DNA of 56,333 nucleotides, taken from NCBI RefSeq assembly GCF_004335005.1, contig NZ_RQRT01000019.1, positions 1 to 56,333 on the forward strand, given 5' to 3'. Below, one piece after another: positions 17,382-26,018 of this stretch. Position 1 is the first letter of the stretch. The number at the start of each line of letters is the position of its first letter. The notes under the pieces are model-generated. The model saw only the letters and a program-made list of their open reading frames with translations. It made no database searches and was not told where the DNA came from. A program made the translations under genes and the position numbers. Origin of the DNA: Paracoccus nototheniae. Lineage in GTDB: Bacteria > Pseudomonadota > Alphaproteobacteria > Rhodobacterales > Rhodobacteraceae.

Positions 17382-18287
17382 ATGATCCCCCCCCATGAGC
17401 TGCGCGAGATCATCCGCCACGGCCTGCTGTCCTTTCCCGTCACGCCGTTCGACGCTGCGGACAACTTCGCCCCCAAACCCTTTCAGGCCCACCTGGAATG
17501 GCTCTCACAATACCCCGTGGCGGGCCTGATCGTCGCGGGCGGCACCGGCGAGATGTTTTCGCTGTCGCCCTCGGAAATCGTCGATGTGGTCCGCGCCACC
17601 CGCGCGATGGCGGGCGACGCGCCGGTGATCGCGGGCTGCGGATACGGCGTGCGCATGGCATGCGATCTGGCGCGCGAGATCGAGGCGGCGGGCGGCGACG
17701 GCATCCTGCTGTTGCCACATTACCTGACCGAGGCGCCGCAGGATGGCATCGTCGACCGCGTCCGTCAGGTCTGCAACGCCACGAAGATGGGCGTGATCTT
17801 CTACAATCGCGGCCAGTCGCGCATGTCGGTCGAGGCACTGGCCCGGCTGGCCGAGGAATGCCCGAACCTGATCGGCTTCAAGGACGGCACCGGCGACATC
17901 GACACGGTGCGCCGAGTCACCGCGCTGATGGGCGATCGGTTTTCCTATATCGGCGGCATGCCCACGCACGAGCTATTCGCGCAGGCCTATCGCGGTGCCG
18001 GGATGGCCACCTATTCCTCGGCCGTGTTCAACTTTGTCCCTGAAACCGCCTTGGAATTTCACCGCGCCTTCAAGGCCGGAGAGGATGCCGCCTGCGAGGC
18101 CCTGCTGCGCGATTTCTATTACCCCTTCGCCGCGATCCGTGACCGCAAGGCGGGCTATGCGGTTGCCGCCGTCAAGGCGGGCGTAGCCTTGCGCGGGTTC
18201 GAAACCGGCCATGTCCGCGCGCCCCTGACCGACCTGACCGAGGAAGAGGTCGCAATGATGCAAGCCCTCATTGCCACCCGCAGCTAA
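17382..18287 (+). CDS. kdgD: 5-dehydro-4-deoxyglucarate dehydratase (KdgD)
   Basis: This 301-residue DapA-superfamily TIM barrel dehydrates and decarboxylates 5-keto-4-deoxy-glucarate to 2,5-dioxopentanoate plus CO2. Family features include LLSFPVTPFD at the start, GGTGEMFSL (53-61) as carboxylate-binding loop, Tyr141 in VIFYNRGQSRM and Schiff-base Lys167 in LIGFKDGTGDID. These match KdgD better than DapA. AGGAGA precedes the ATG. Together with the upstream dehydrogenase it converts dehydrated glucarate or galactarate to alpha-ketoglutarate. Confidence 0.9.
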   Translation: MIPPHELREIIRHGLLSFPVTPFDAADNFAPKPFQAHLEWLSQYPVAGLIVAGGTGEMFSLSPSEIVDVVRATRAMAGDAPVIAGCGYGVRMACDLAREIEAAGGDGILLLPHYLTEAPQDGIVDRVRQVCNATKMGVIFYNRGQSRMSVEALARLAEECPNLIGFKDGTGDIDTVRRVTALMGDRFSYIGGMPTHELFAQAYRGAGMATYSSAVFNFVPETALEFHRAFKAGEDAACEALLRDFYYPFAAIRDRKAGYAVAAVKAGVALRGFETGHVRAPLTDLTEEEVAMMQALIATRS

Positions 18288-18710
18288 GGTCGTGGAGCAA
18301 CTTCAGTGATCAGTGAGGGCCAACATCCCGATCAAATATTGTTTTCATGGAATTAACGATTTGATTTAAGACGCATGAATGGTCCCCTTGCCAAACGTCA
18401 GTTATAGGCGTGCGGCAGGGGTGAGCGCCGGTATTGCCCTGAAACGCGTCCTGCGTCCGAATTTTCTGGAGCGCAAACGAGTGTGCCTGATGCACTAACT
18501 ATTGTTTTCCGAATGGCGCTGAGCAGATCGCTTGGGAGAACTCCGACGCCGCCACTCGCCCGTGAACGCTCAGCATTCCAGCCTATGAGACAGAACCTGT
18601 TCCATATGCGGCCTTATCACCGCACATCCATGCCAGCCCGGAATAATGGATGAATGTTCTGGCACTGAAATCCTGCAGCTAGAACTAGGTGTATTTGCCG
18701 GCTCCTGCTT
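18288..18710. other. 423-bp region between convergent genes, no gene seen
   Basis: This lies between the ends of kdgD and the LysR gene. It is visibly more AT-rich than its surroundings near 18335-18370, where TCAAAT and ATTTGA arms form a loose inverted repeat. I find no credible coding frame, tRNA or clear terminator. It may be debris from a past rearrangement joining the two catabolic clusters. Confidence 0.5.
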
Positions 18711-19610
18711 TCAGCTCTGCCTGGTCTTCAACGTGTTGCGCACGCCGAACAATTCGTCAGTAAAGCTTTGAACCAATACCGCTCGCTGATCATCCGGTCT
18801 AAAGAGCAGATAGGTGCGGAAGGCGACCTTGGGAAGGAAAGGTCGCAAGATCAGCCCGCGCTCGACAAAACCTTCGGTAGACAGTGGGTTCACCAGTCCC
18901 ACCGCGTCGCCCGACATCGCCAGCGCGCAGATCGTCGACGAGTTAGGGGTTTCGATGATGTAGTCCGGTTCGGCTCCGGCATCGGCCATCGCCTGATCAA
19001 ACCTGTGCCGCGCCCGGTCTTCGGGTGTCAGGCCGATCAGTGGCACTCCCATCAGATCGGCCGGTGTGACCGAGATTAGGCGCGTCAGCGGATGATCTAC
19101 AGGCATCGCGATCACACCCGCAAAGCTGGCGAAGAGCTGGGCGTCCACCCCTGAAAGGTCGATTTCGTCGGCAGCCAAACCCAGATCCAGCTGCCCCTCT
19201 GCGACCATGTTGCGGATCATAGCTGATCCTGCAACTTGTAGGGTGATGGGCACTTTAGGGTGCTTCAGGCGGAAGCGCTGGACGGCACGAGGCACCATTG
19301 TCGCCGCTAGCGCGGACAGGGTACCGATGCGGATCACCCCCGACCCGTACTCCCGGATTGATGCCGCTGCGGCGCGGAGTCGGTCCAGCCCCTTAAAGCT
19401 CTCGCTGACCTCGCGGAAGAACAGCTGGCCTTCGGGGGTCGGGACCAGCCTGCCACGCACCCTGTTGAACAGCTGAAAGCGCAACGATGCTTCCAGCTCA
19501 GCGATACTGCGGCTTATGGCGGGTTGGGTCACCTGCAGCAGTTCGGCGGCCCGGACCGTCGAACCAGAGATCATGACGGTATAATAGGCCTCCAGCTGTC
19601 TGAACTTCAT
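18711..19610 (-). CDS. LysR-family transcriptional regulator
   Basis: This 299-residue regulator has a helix-turn-helix at residues about 1-60 (MKFRQLEAYYTVMISGSTVR ... LLQVTQPAISRSIAELEASL) and a two-lobe periplasmic-binding-type effector domain. The F-x-x-VM-x-x-GS N-terminal style resembles regulators of opine or amino-acid catabolism. It is divergent from the C-S lyase-like gene, with 97 bp between them, the usual arrangement for a LysR activator of its neighbours, here the lyase and amino-acid ABC importer. Confidence 0.87.
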   Translation of the reverse strand: MKFRQLEAYYTVMISGSTVRAAELLQVTQPAISRSIAELEASLRFQLFNRVRGRLVPTPEGQLFFREVSESFKGLDRLRAAAASIREYGSGVIRIGTLSALAATMVPRAVQRFRLKHPKVPITLQVAGSAMIRNMVAEGQLDLGLAADEIDLSGVDAQLFASFAGVIAMPVDHPLTRLISVTPADLMGVPLIGLTPEDRARHRFDQAMADAGAEPDYIIETPNSSTICALAMSGDAVGLVNPLSTEGFVERGLILRPFLPKVAFRTYLLFRPDDQRAVLVQSFTDELFGVRNTLKTRQS

Positions 19611-19707
19611 CCTATTACCTTTTCACATAGAGATATGCGCTCCTATCAGTTGTTTTAGTGGGCAGCTTCGCGTTTGTCTTGTCGCATCACGAATGCAGGA
19701 TCCGAAG

Positions 19708-20865
19708 ATGCGCGACGCTACTCTCTGCCCTATCCATCCGACCGTCTCCGAGGATGGCTATGCCAGCCTGACTGTTCCGACACATCGGGCTTCCACGATC
19801 GTGTTCGAAGACGCCGCTGCCTATGCAACACGAGGGCAGCGCGATCTGGATAGCTACTCCTACGGCCTGCATGGCACGCCCACAAACCGAGTACTGGAGG
19901 CGCAACTGAGCGCGCTGGAGGGTGCAAAGCATACGGTCCTGCTGCCCTCTGGTCAGACCGCCATCGCGGTATGTTTCCTTGCAGCCCTGCGTCCCGGCGA
20001 CACGGTGCTGATCCCTGATAGCGCCTATCCGCCCGTTCTCGGATTTTGCCGCAATTTTCTGGCTCCCTTGGGTATTCATCATCGCATCTATCGCCCGGAC
20101 GGATCGGATCTGGCCGCGCAGATCGACGACAGCGTGCGGCTGATCTGGATGGAATCGCCCGGCTCGACCACGATGGAGGTCCAAGACTTGCCCGCTATCG
20201 TCGCGCTGGCCCGCGACCGGGGGATCCTGACGGGCATCGACAACACCTGGGCCACGCCTCTGCTGTTCAAGCCGCTGGCCCATGGCGTCGATCTGTCGAT
20301 GCAAGCGCTGACAAAATATGTAGGCGGGCATTCCGATCTGCTAATGGGGTCGGTGTCGGTCAATGACAGCGACCTGCGGCAGCGGCTGCGCGATCAGATG
20401 CGGTTTCTGGGGCTTGGGGTCCCCGCCGATGCCGTTGCACTTGCCCTGCGGGGGATCGAGACAATGGCCGTTCGCATGGCTCATCAGGGCCGCATCGCGC
20501 TGGACATCGCGCAGGATCTGGCGGCCCGCAATCTGGGCGAGGTGCTGCACCCCGCCCTGCCCTCCTGCCCCGGTCACGATCTGTGGTGTCGTGACTTTGC
20601 CGGGGCCAGCGGCGTCTTCAGCGTGGTCCTGCCCGATGCCAGTCGCCTGAACGCGGCGCTGGACGCACTGCAGGTCTTTGCCATCGGCGCCAGCTGGGGC
20701 GGCACACGCAGCTTGATGGCACCGATGACCATCACCCGCGCGAATGGCCATCCCCGCAACGACAAGACGATCCTGCGGCTGCAGATCGGCCTGGAGGATC
20801 CGGCCGATCTGCAAGCCGACCTGAACGCTTTCTTTTCCATCCTGACCAACCAAGCGGACGCTTGA
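19708..20865 (+). CDS. metC: Cystathionine beta-lyase-like PLP enzyme (Cys/Met metabolism family)
   Basis: This 385-residue fold-type I PLP enzyme of the trans-sulfuration family cleaves a C-S bond, releasing pyruvate, ammonia and a thiol in the beta-lyase members. The PLP lysine is in the ALTKYVGGHSD motif. SYSYGLHGTPTNRVLE is the N-terminal substrate and phosphate region, and GIDNTWATPLLFKPL is the D-N-T-W motif of MetC-like proteins. The ATG at 19708 has GGA 8 bases upstream; an ATG five codons earlier lacks one. It heads the amino-acid importer genes, so it probably degrades an imported sulfur amino acid rather than serving methionine synthesis (inference). Confidence 0.8.
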   Translation: MRDATLCPIHPTVSEDGYASLTVPTHRASTIVFEDAAAYATRGQRDLDSYSYGLHGTPTNRVLEAQLSALEGAKHTVLLPSGQTAIAVCFLAALRPGDTVLIPDSAYPPVLGFCRNFLAPLGIHHRIYRPDGSDLAAQIDDSVRLIWMESPGSTTMEVQDLPAIVALARDRGILTGIDNTWATPLLFKPLAHGVDLSMQALTKYVGGHSDLLMGSVSVNDSDLRQRLRDQMRFLGLGVPADAVALALRGIETMAVRMAHQGRIALDIAQDLAARNLGEVLHPALPSCPGHDLWCRDFAGASGVFSVVLPDASRLNAALDALQVFAIGASWGGTRSLMAPMTITRANGHPRNDKTILRLQIGLEDPADLQADLNAFFSILTNQADA

Positions 20866-20893
20866 ACGTCCCGAACCAACAGCGAGGCTATCC

Positions 20894-21901
20894 ATGAAAA
20901 CCTGTGTTATTGCCGCAATTGCGATGACCGCATCGACGGCTGCCGCCCACGCAACCACCCTGGACACTGTGCGGGAGCGCGGACGCCTGATCTGCGGCGC
21001 AAGCCAAGGCACCGTTGGCTTTGGCGCCCCCGACAGCGAGGGCTACTGGCGGGGCCTCGATGTGGAGACATGTCGCGCCGTGGCGGTGGCGATCTTTGGC
21101 GACAAAAATGCAGTCGATTTCGTGCCGCTGTCGGGCCAGCAACGCATCCCTGCCTTGCAGACCGGCGAGATCGACATGCTGCCCCGCACGCTGACCTGGA
21201 CCCTGCAGCGCGACGGCAATGGCATCAACTTTGCCAGCCCCACTTACTACGAATTTACCGGTTTCATGGTGCCTGCTGAACTGGGCATCACCCGGGTCGA
21301 GGACATGGCTGGTGCCGCCGTCTGCGTGCAGACCGGATCGACGACCGAGGTGGTGGTTGCCGACGTTTCGGCCAATCTGGAGCTGGAACTGGAGCCGGTC
21401 GTTTTCGACAACACCTCGGCCACGCGGCAGGCGTTCTTTTCGGGCCGCTGTGACGCGCTGATCACCGACGCTGCGGCGCTGGCCTCGGTTCGGGCGACGC
21501 AGGCATCGAGCCCCGATGATTACATTATCTTCCCCGCGACACCCTATATGGATGCACTGACACCGGCGGTGCGCCATGGCGACGATCAATGGCTGGACAT
21601 CGTCACATGGTCGATCGAGGCGATGAAGACGGCAGAGCTGCTGGGCATCACTTCGGAGAATATCGACGAGTTCGCGGACAGCGGGGATGCCCGCATTCGC
21701 CGCTTTCTGGGGACCGAGCCCGGCAATGGCGCGGCCCTTGGGCTGGAGGACGATTTCGCGGCCAACATCGTGCGCGAGGTCGGCAACTACGCCGAGATGT
21801 TCGACCGCAACCTGGGCAAGGACAGCCCATTGAAACTGGAGCGGGGCGCCAATGCCCTCTATCGCGACGGTGGGCTGATGTTCCCGCTGACCTTCCAGTA
21901 A
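20894..21901 (+). CDS. aapJ: Amino-acid ABC transporter substrate-binding protein (AapJ-like)
   Basis: This 335-residue periplasmic binding protein starts with a signal peptide (about residues 1-21, ending AAHAT). The mature start is TLDTVRERGRLICGASQGTV. Family-3 features follow: GLDVETCRAVAVAIFGD, LQTGEIDMLPRTLTWTLQRD and ITDAAALASVRA. Length and the double-lobe pattern match AapJ/BztA. It lies 28 bp after the lyase gene and is followed by two permeases and an ATPase, so a complete importer is present. Confidence 0.87.
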   Translation: MKTCVIAAIAMTASTAAAHATTLDTVRERGRLICGASQGTVGFGAPDSEGYWRGLDVETCRAVAVAIFGDKNAVDFVPLSGQQRIPALQTGEIDMLPRTLTWTLQRDGNGINFASPTYYEFTGFMVPAELGITRVEDMAGAAVCVQTGSTTEVVVADVSANLELELEPVVFDNTSATRQAFFSGRCDALITDAAALASVRATQASSPDDYIIFPATPYMDALTPAVRHGDDQWLDIVTWSIEAMKTAELLGITSENIDEFADSGDARIRRFLGTEPGNGAALGLEDDFAANIVREVGNYAEMFDRNLGKDSPLKLERGANALYRDGGLMFPLTFQ

Positions 21902-21904
21902 GCC

Positions 21905-22987
21905 ATGGGACGTTTATGGCATGACCGGCGGGTGCGGGGCGGTCTGATCCAGATCGCCCTGCTGATTGTCGTCGCAGCGGTGATCGCCTGGATCGCGAAC
22001 AACACGGTCCAGAACCTTCAGGCCCGCGGCATTCGCGTGGGGTTTGACTTTCTGGAACGCGGGGCGCGGTTCCCCATTTCTGAAAGCGTGCTGCCTTATA
22101 CGCCGCAGGACAGCTTTCTGTGGGCTTATGTCGTGGGTCTGGGCAACACGCTGTGGATCTCGGCGCTGGCGATCATCGGTGCGACCGTGTTGGGGCTGGG
22201 CGTGGGCCTGGCCGGTCGGTCGGATCATCCGCTGCTGTCGGGACTGGCGGGCGGCTATGTCACCATCATGCGCAACCTGCCGCTGATCGTGCAACTGCTG
22301 TTCTGGTATGCGCTGGCCACGTCCGCCTTTCCGGCCCCGCGCGATGCCTGGCAACCGCTGCCAGGGGTGTTTCTCAGCCAGCGGGGCGTGTTCGTGCCGA
22401 CGGTTGCGGCCATGCCTTTGGTGCTGGCCATTGCGGCGGCGGTCGGGGCGCTACTGATCGCGCCCCGGTTCCGGTGGATCGCAGCCCTTCTGGCCTTTGT
22501 CGCCGTTCTCATTCTCGGCGGCGCGCAACTGGACATGCCCGAGCAGCGAGGCTTCAGCTTCACCGGAGGCGCCCGCCTGTCGCCCGAATTCACCGCGCTG
22601 ATGCTGGGCCTTGTCCTCTACACCGCCGCCTTTATCGGCGAGATCATCCGCGGCGGCATCGAGGCCGTGTCGCGCGGGCAATGGGAGGCGGGACGGGCGC
22701 TCGGCCTGACCGACCGCATCACGCTGCGCCGGATCATCCTGCCGCAGGCGCTGCGGATTATCATCCCGCCCCTGACCTCGCAATATCTGTCCACCGTCAA
22801 GAACACGACGCTGGCCCTCGCCGTCGGGTACCCGGAACTGGGACTGGTCGTGAACACCGTCATCAAACAGACGGGTCAGGCGATCGAGAGCCTTGTCATC
22901 ATGCTGGGCGTGTTTCTGACCATCTCACTGTCGGTGTCGCTTCTGATGAACTGGTATAATGCCCGCATGGCGATCGTGGTGCGATGA
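21905..22987 (+). CDS. aapQ: Amino-acid ABC transporter permease (AapQ-like)
   Basis: This 360-residue membrane subunit has a long N-terminal part typical of AapQ/BztB (NNTVQNLQARGIRVGFDFLE at residues 32-51). The His/Glu/Gln-type permease domain follows, with VTIMRNLPLIVQLLFWYALA and the EAA loop GQWEAGRALGLTDRITLRRI near residues 255-280. It starts four bases after aapJ stops and ends in an ATGA overlap with aapM. Confidence 0.87.
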   Translation: MGRLWHDRRVRGGLIQIALLIVVAAVIAWIANNTVQNLQARGIRVGFDFLERGARFPISESVLPYTPQDSFLWAYVVGLGNTLWISALAIIGATVLGLGVGLAGRSDHPLLSGLAGGYVTIMRNLPLIVQLLFWYALATSAFPAPRDAWQPLPGVFLSQRGVFVPTVAAMPLVLAIAAAVGALLIAPRFRWIAALLAFVAVLILGGAQLDMPEQRGFSFTGGARLSPEFTALMLGLVLYTAAFIGEIIRGGIEAVSRGQWEAGRALGLTDRITLRRIILPQALRIIIPPLTSQYLSTVKNTTLALAVGYPELGLVVNTVIKQTGQAIESLVIMLGVFLTISLSVSLLMNWYNARMAIVVR

Positions 22988-24066
22988 TGGATCATGTCAT
23001 GATTTCCCCCCGTCCCGCGCCGCCGGTGCCCCACCGGCCCATCCTGAAGTTGCTGTTGGGCGATGCCGTCTCGGCAGTGATCACGCTCTGCACGCTTGGC
23101 ATGGTCGTCCTTCTGCTACCCGCCTTCAACTGGGCAGTCCTCGACGCGGTCTGGAGCGGCTCCGAGGGCCAAGATGCCTGCCGCGCCGGTGGCGCCTGCT
23201 GGGCCTATCTGCACGACAAGGCCCGGCTGATCCTGTTCGGGATTTATCCGCCCGACCAGCAATGGCGCCCGGTCGTCGTCATCGGCCTGATCGTGGCGAT
23301 GGTGCTGGCCTCTCTGTCGCCCAGGCTGTGGAACATCCGTCTGGCTCTGGTATGGGCGGCCGCCATCGCCGTCATACTGCTGCTGATGCGCGGGGGCATA
23401 CTGGGGCTGGCTCCGGTGCAGACGGCGAAATGGGGTGGACTGCCCGTCACGCTGCTGCTGGCGGTGGTCTCGCTTGGCCTTGGCTTTCCGCTGGCGGTGA
23501 TGCTGGCGCTCGGCCGGCAATCAGACCTGCCGGTCGTCAAGGCCATGTCGGTCTGCGTGATCGAGCTGGTGCGCGGCCTGCCGCTGGTCGGTTTGCTGTT
23601 CGTGGCGGCGATCCTGCTGCCCCTGCTGCTGCCCGCCGGATGGACCATCGACAAGCTGGGCCGGACAGTCGCCGCGCTGACGATCTTTGCCGCCGCTTAT
23701 CTGGCCGAGGTCCTGCGTGGCGGGCTGCAGGGCCTGGGACCGGGACAGGCCGAGGCCGCGCGCGCACTGGGAATCCCCTATTGGAAGATGATCGGGAACA
23801 TCATCCTGCCGCAGGCCATCCAGAAGGTCATTCCGCCACTGACCAACACCGCCATCGTGATGGTCAAGAACACCTCACTGGTGATGATCGTGGGCGTCTT
23901 CGACATGCTGGGCGCAGGCCGCGCAGCGGCGGGGGATCCAGCATGGCCGGCCCCTTTTACTGAAACCTATCTGTTCGTCGCGGCCCTCTATTTCGCGATC
24001 TGCTTTTCCATCTCGATTTATGCCCGCTGGCTTGAACGCCGCGTCAAGGCAAGGAGCTATGCATGA
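22984..24066 (+). CDS. aapM: Amino-acid ABC transporter permease (AapM-like)
   Basis: This 360-residue partner permease has a large N-terminal domain with several helices, including a Cys-containing [20 protein letters not shown] segment near residues 60-80 typical of AapM/BztC. The transport domain contains [20 protein letters not shown] and the EAA loop [20 protein letters not shown]. The start overlaps the previous stop (ATGA), and the end overlaps the ATPase start the same way. Confidence 0.87.
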   Translation: MMDHVMISPRPAPPVPHRPILKLLLGDAVSAVITLCTLGMVVLLLPAFNWAVLDAVWSGSEGQDACRAGGACWAYLHDKARLILFGIYPPDQQWRPVVVIGLIVAMVLASLSPRLWNIRLALVWAAAIAVILLLMRGGILGLAPVQTAKWGGLPVTLLLAVVSLGLGFPLAVMLALGRQSDLPVVKAMSVCVIELVRGLPLVGLLFVAAILLPLLLPAGWTIDKLGRTVAALTIFAAAYLAEVLRGGLQGLGPGQAEAARALGIPYWKMIGNIILPQAIQKVIPPLTNTAIVMVKNTSLVMIVGVFDMLGAGRAAAGDPAWPAPFTETYLFVAALYFAICFSISIYARWLERRVKARSYA

Positions 24067-24797
24067 CCCCCGCCATTACCGTCACCGCGCTGAACAAGTG
24101 GTATGGTGCCTATCACGCCCTGCGCGACATCGACCTGTCGGTCGCGGAGGGAGAGCGGATAGTCATCTGCGGTCCCTCGGGGTCGGGCAAATCCACCCTG
24201 ATCCGCTGCCTGAACCGGCTGGAAGAGTATCAGTCCGGCACGATCCGGGTGGGTCAGGTCGAACTGAACGACGATCTGAAGAATCTAGACGCGGTGCGAC
24301 GCGATGTCGGTATGGTGTTTCAGCATTTCAATCTGTTTCCGCATCTGACCGTTCTGCAAAACTGCGCCCTGCCACAGATCCTTGCGCGGCGGACGCCGCG
24401 GGCTGAGGCCGTCGCTCAGGCGCGCCGCTATCTGGATCGGGTCCGCATCCCCGAGCAAGCCGACAAATATCCCGGCCAACTTTCGGGCGGTCAGCAGCAG
24501 CGCGTAGCTATCGCCCGCGCGCTGTGCATGTCCCCGCGGATCATGTTGTTCGACGAGCCGACCAGCGCGCTGGACCCCGAGATGATCGGAGAGGTGCTGG
24601 AAACCATGATTTCGCTGGCTGAGGACGGCATGACGATGGTCGTCGTCACACATGAGATGGGCTTTGCCCGGCGTGTCGCGGACCGCGTGATCTTTATGGC
24701 CGAGGGGCAGGTCATCGAAACCGCGCCGCCTGAACAGTTCTTCACCGCCCCCGCCAATCCAAGAACGCAGGAGTTTCTGCGCCAGATTGTCCATTGA
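24063..24797 (+). CDS. aapP: Amino-acid ABC transporter ATP-binding protein (AapP-like)
   Basis: This 244-residue ATPase is of the polar amino-acid type. It has Walker [10 protein letters not shown], the family marker [16 protein letters not shown] in the Q-loop, signature [12 protein letters not shown], Walker [16 protein letters not shown] and switch VVTHEM. It ends the operon. The following 173 bp (24798-24970) contain no gene I can support. Confidence 0.9.
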   Translation: MTPAITVTALNKWYGAYHALRDIDLSVAEGERIVICGPSGSGKSTLIRCLNRLEEYQSGTIRVGQVELNDDLKNLDAVRRDVGMVFQHFNLFPHLTVLQNCALPQILARRTPRAEAVAQARRYLDRVRIPEQADKYPGQLSGGQQQRVAIARALCMSPRIMLFDEPTSALDPEMIGEVLETMISLAEDGMTMVVVTHEMGFARRVADRVIFMAEGQVIETAPPEQFFTAPANPRTQEFLRQIVH

Positions 24798-24970
24798 TGC
24801 TTGCGGCAAAAAGAGACCGCACCGACCTTTCTAGCACGACACACTGCAATCACAGCTGCACCGGACCAACGCCCTGCTCCTTGAAGATCACGTTCAGCGC
24901 CGTGGAGGTGACCTCTTGATAGCCTGACCACTCACGCTGATCGCGCCGTTGGCCCGGTGCCAGCCCGATG

Positions 24971-25321
24971 TCAGGCAGCGATGACCTCGACCGGGCCGTG
25001 ATCATCGCAATGATCGCCATGCGGATGATGCAGGCGTCCGTTAACCAGATAATCGGTATGATGGCCATGTGGCACAGCCTCGTGCCCGCAATCGGGACCG
25101 TGGACGTGATCGGCATCATGGCCGGTGCAGCCGCTGGTGCAGGTATCGGGATTGGTGGCGCTGACCTCAATCACATGCTCGTCGACATGATTTTGATGCG
25201 GGTGATGCAGATGACCGTCATGCAGGTAATCGACATGATCGCCATGGCACATCGCGGTATGACCGCAATCCTTGCCATGCTGATGAGGATGGTCGTGATG
25301 GATGGTGCAGTCATGTGCCAT
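24971..25321 (-). CDS. Histidine-rich tandem-repeat metal-binding protein (uncharacterised)
   Basis: This 116-residue protein is roughly one-fifth His, with several Cys and Asp residues. It consists of two imperfect repeats of about 40 residues. Repeat 1 contains HGKDCGHTAMCHGDHVDYLH then DGHLHHPHQNH; repeat 2 contains HGPDCGHEAVPHGHHTDYLV then NGRLHHPHGDH. A short His-rich N terminus (MAHDCTIHHDHPHQ) precedes them. There is no signal peptide, so it is cytoplasmic. AGGAG lies just before the ATG. It follows the zinc-type ArsR gene by 17 bp and is almost certainly in its operon, which points to zinc (or Co/Ni/Cd) buffering or sensing. I know no assigned function. Confidence 0.75.
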   Translation of the reverse strand: MAHDCTIHHDHPHQHGKDCGHTAMCHGDHVDYLHDGHLHHPHQNHVDEHVIEVSATNPDTCTSGCTGHDADHVHGPDCGHEAVPHGHHTDYLVNGRLHHPHGDHCDDHGPVEVIAA

Positions 25322-25338
25322 GGTGGCTCCTGTTCGGT

Positions 25339-25647
25339 TCAATGGTCTTCGCAAGCATGATCAACGGCGTTCGAGACAAGGCTCAGGACGTGGTGATCCG
25401 CCAGGCTGTAGATGATCGACTTGCCATCCCGGCGGCGGGCGACCAGTCGGGCCTTATGGAGAACGCCAAGCCGCGCAGAGACGGTGGACAGCTTGTCCCC
25501 CGTGGCGGCAGACAACTCGGACACCGACGCCTCTTTTTCCGTCAAGGAGAGCAGCAAACGCAGGCGTGACGGCTCGGCAAGGGCCGAGAACATCGTCGCT
25601 GCCAGATCCAACTGGTTTGCGTCAGGGGCAGCCATACCGATTTTCAT
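25339..25647 (-). CDS. ArsR/SmtB-family zinc-sensing repressor
   Basis: This 102-residue winged-helix repressor has its recognition region around LSAATGDKLSTVSARLGVLH. The C-terminal helix carries D84-x-H86-x10-H97-x2-E100, the exact alpha-5 metal-site spacing of zinc sensors such as SmtB and CzrA. The alpha-3 cysteine box of ArsR/CadC is absent. Zinc binding should release it from DNA and turn on the His-rich gene downstream. An internal ATG at residue 5 (25635) is an alternative start, because the predicted promoter is only a few bases before 25647. Confidence 0.87.
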   Translation of the reverse strand: MKIGMAAPDANQLDLAATMFSALAEPSRLRLLLSLTEKEASVSELSAATGDKLSTVSARLGVLHKARLVARRRDGKSIIYSLADHHVLSLVSNAVDHACEDH

Positions 25648-25655
25648 TACAACGT

Positions 25656-25684
25656 TCCATAGAATGATAGAGCGATTATGTCAA
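25656..25684 (-). promoter_or_regulatory. Promoter of the ArsR-His-rich operon
   Basis: The minus strand has TTGACA (25684-25679), 17 bp, then TATGGA (25661-25656). The predicted transcription start is within a few bases of the ArsR start codon. The operator of the ArsR protein would be expected to overlap this promoter. Confidence 0.5.
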
Positions 25685-25719
25685 TCGGGATAGCCCGCCT
25701 CACTTGCCAGCTTGCCTGA

Positions 25720-25734
25720 TAGGGGATACCCCTA
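25720..25734 (+). promoter_or_regulatory. G-tract inverted repeat, probable operator of the RcnR/DmeR-like sensor
   Basis: TAGGGG-ATA-CCCCTA is a perfect inverted repeat ending five bases before the ATG of the sensor gene. G/C tracts flanked by TA-rich ends are the recognition pattern of RcnR/CsoR/FrmR-family repressors, so autoregulation together with the exporter gene is likely. Confidence 0.65.
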
Positions 25735-25739
25735 CCTCT

Positions 25740-26018
25740 ATGACACATACGATCAAGAACAAGTCTGCCTTGCTGGCCCGGATACGACGCCTGAGAGGCC
25801 AGATGGATGCAGTGGAGCGCATGCTGGACGCTGACGCCCCATGCGCCGAGGTTCTGAACCTCGTGGCGTCCATTCGTGGCGCAACTTCAGGGCTGACGCT
25901 CGAACTGATAGAGGAGCATATTCGTGGGCATGTCGCGGATCCCGACACGGACAAGGATGCCGAGCGAGCCAAGGCCGCAGGCGAACTGATCGGGGTCATC
26001 CGGACCTATCTCAAATGA
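25740..26018 (+). CDS. Metal-sensing transcriptional repressor, CsoR/RcnR family (DmeR-like)
   Basis: This 92-residue all-helical repressor has the family core LLARIRRLRGQMDAVERMLD. Its metal-site residues are H3, C35, H60 and H64, exactly the set used by the Ni/Co sensor RcnR. This argues for cobalt or nickel rather than copper (CsoR) or formaldehyde (FrmR). The start is the ATG just after the G-tract palindrome. Its stop overlaps the exporter start (ATGA). The pair resembles dmeRF of rhizobia. Confidence 0.85.
   Translation: MTHTIKNKSALLARIRRLRGQMDAVERMLDADAPCAEVLNLVASIRGATSGLTLELIEEHIRGHVADPDTDKDAERAKAAGELIGVIRTYLK

Noticed and set aside
24971..25321. CRISPR or simple DNA repeat in the His-rich region
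   Set aside because: The two ~120-bp units are protein-level repeats with diverged codons and no spacers.
24968..25360. Plus-strand frame rich in Met and Ile opposite the His-rich gene
   Set aside because: It is the reverse-complement artefact of CAT/CAC/GAT-rich His/Asp codons; the minus-strand gene has an AGGAG site, repeats and an operon partner.
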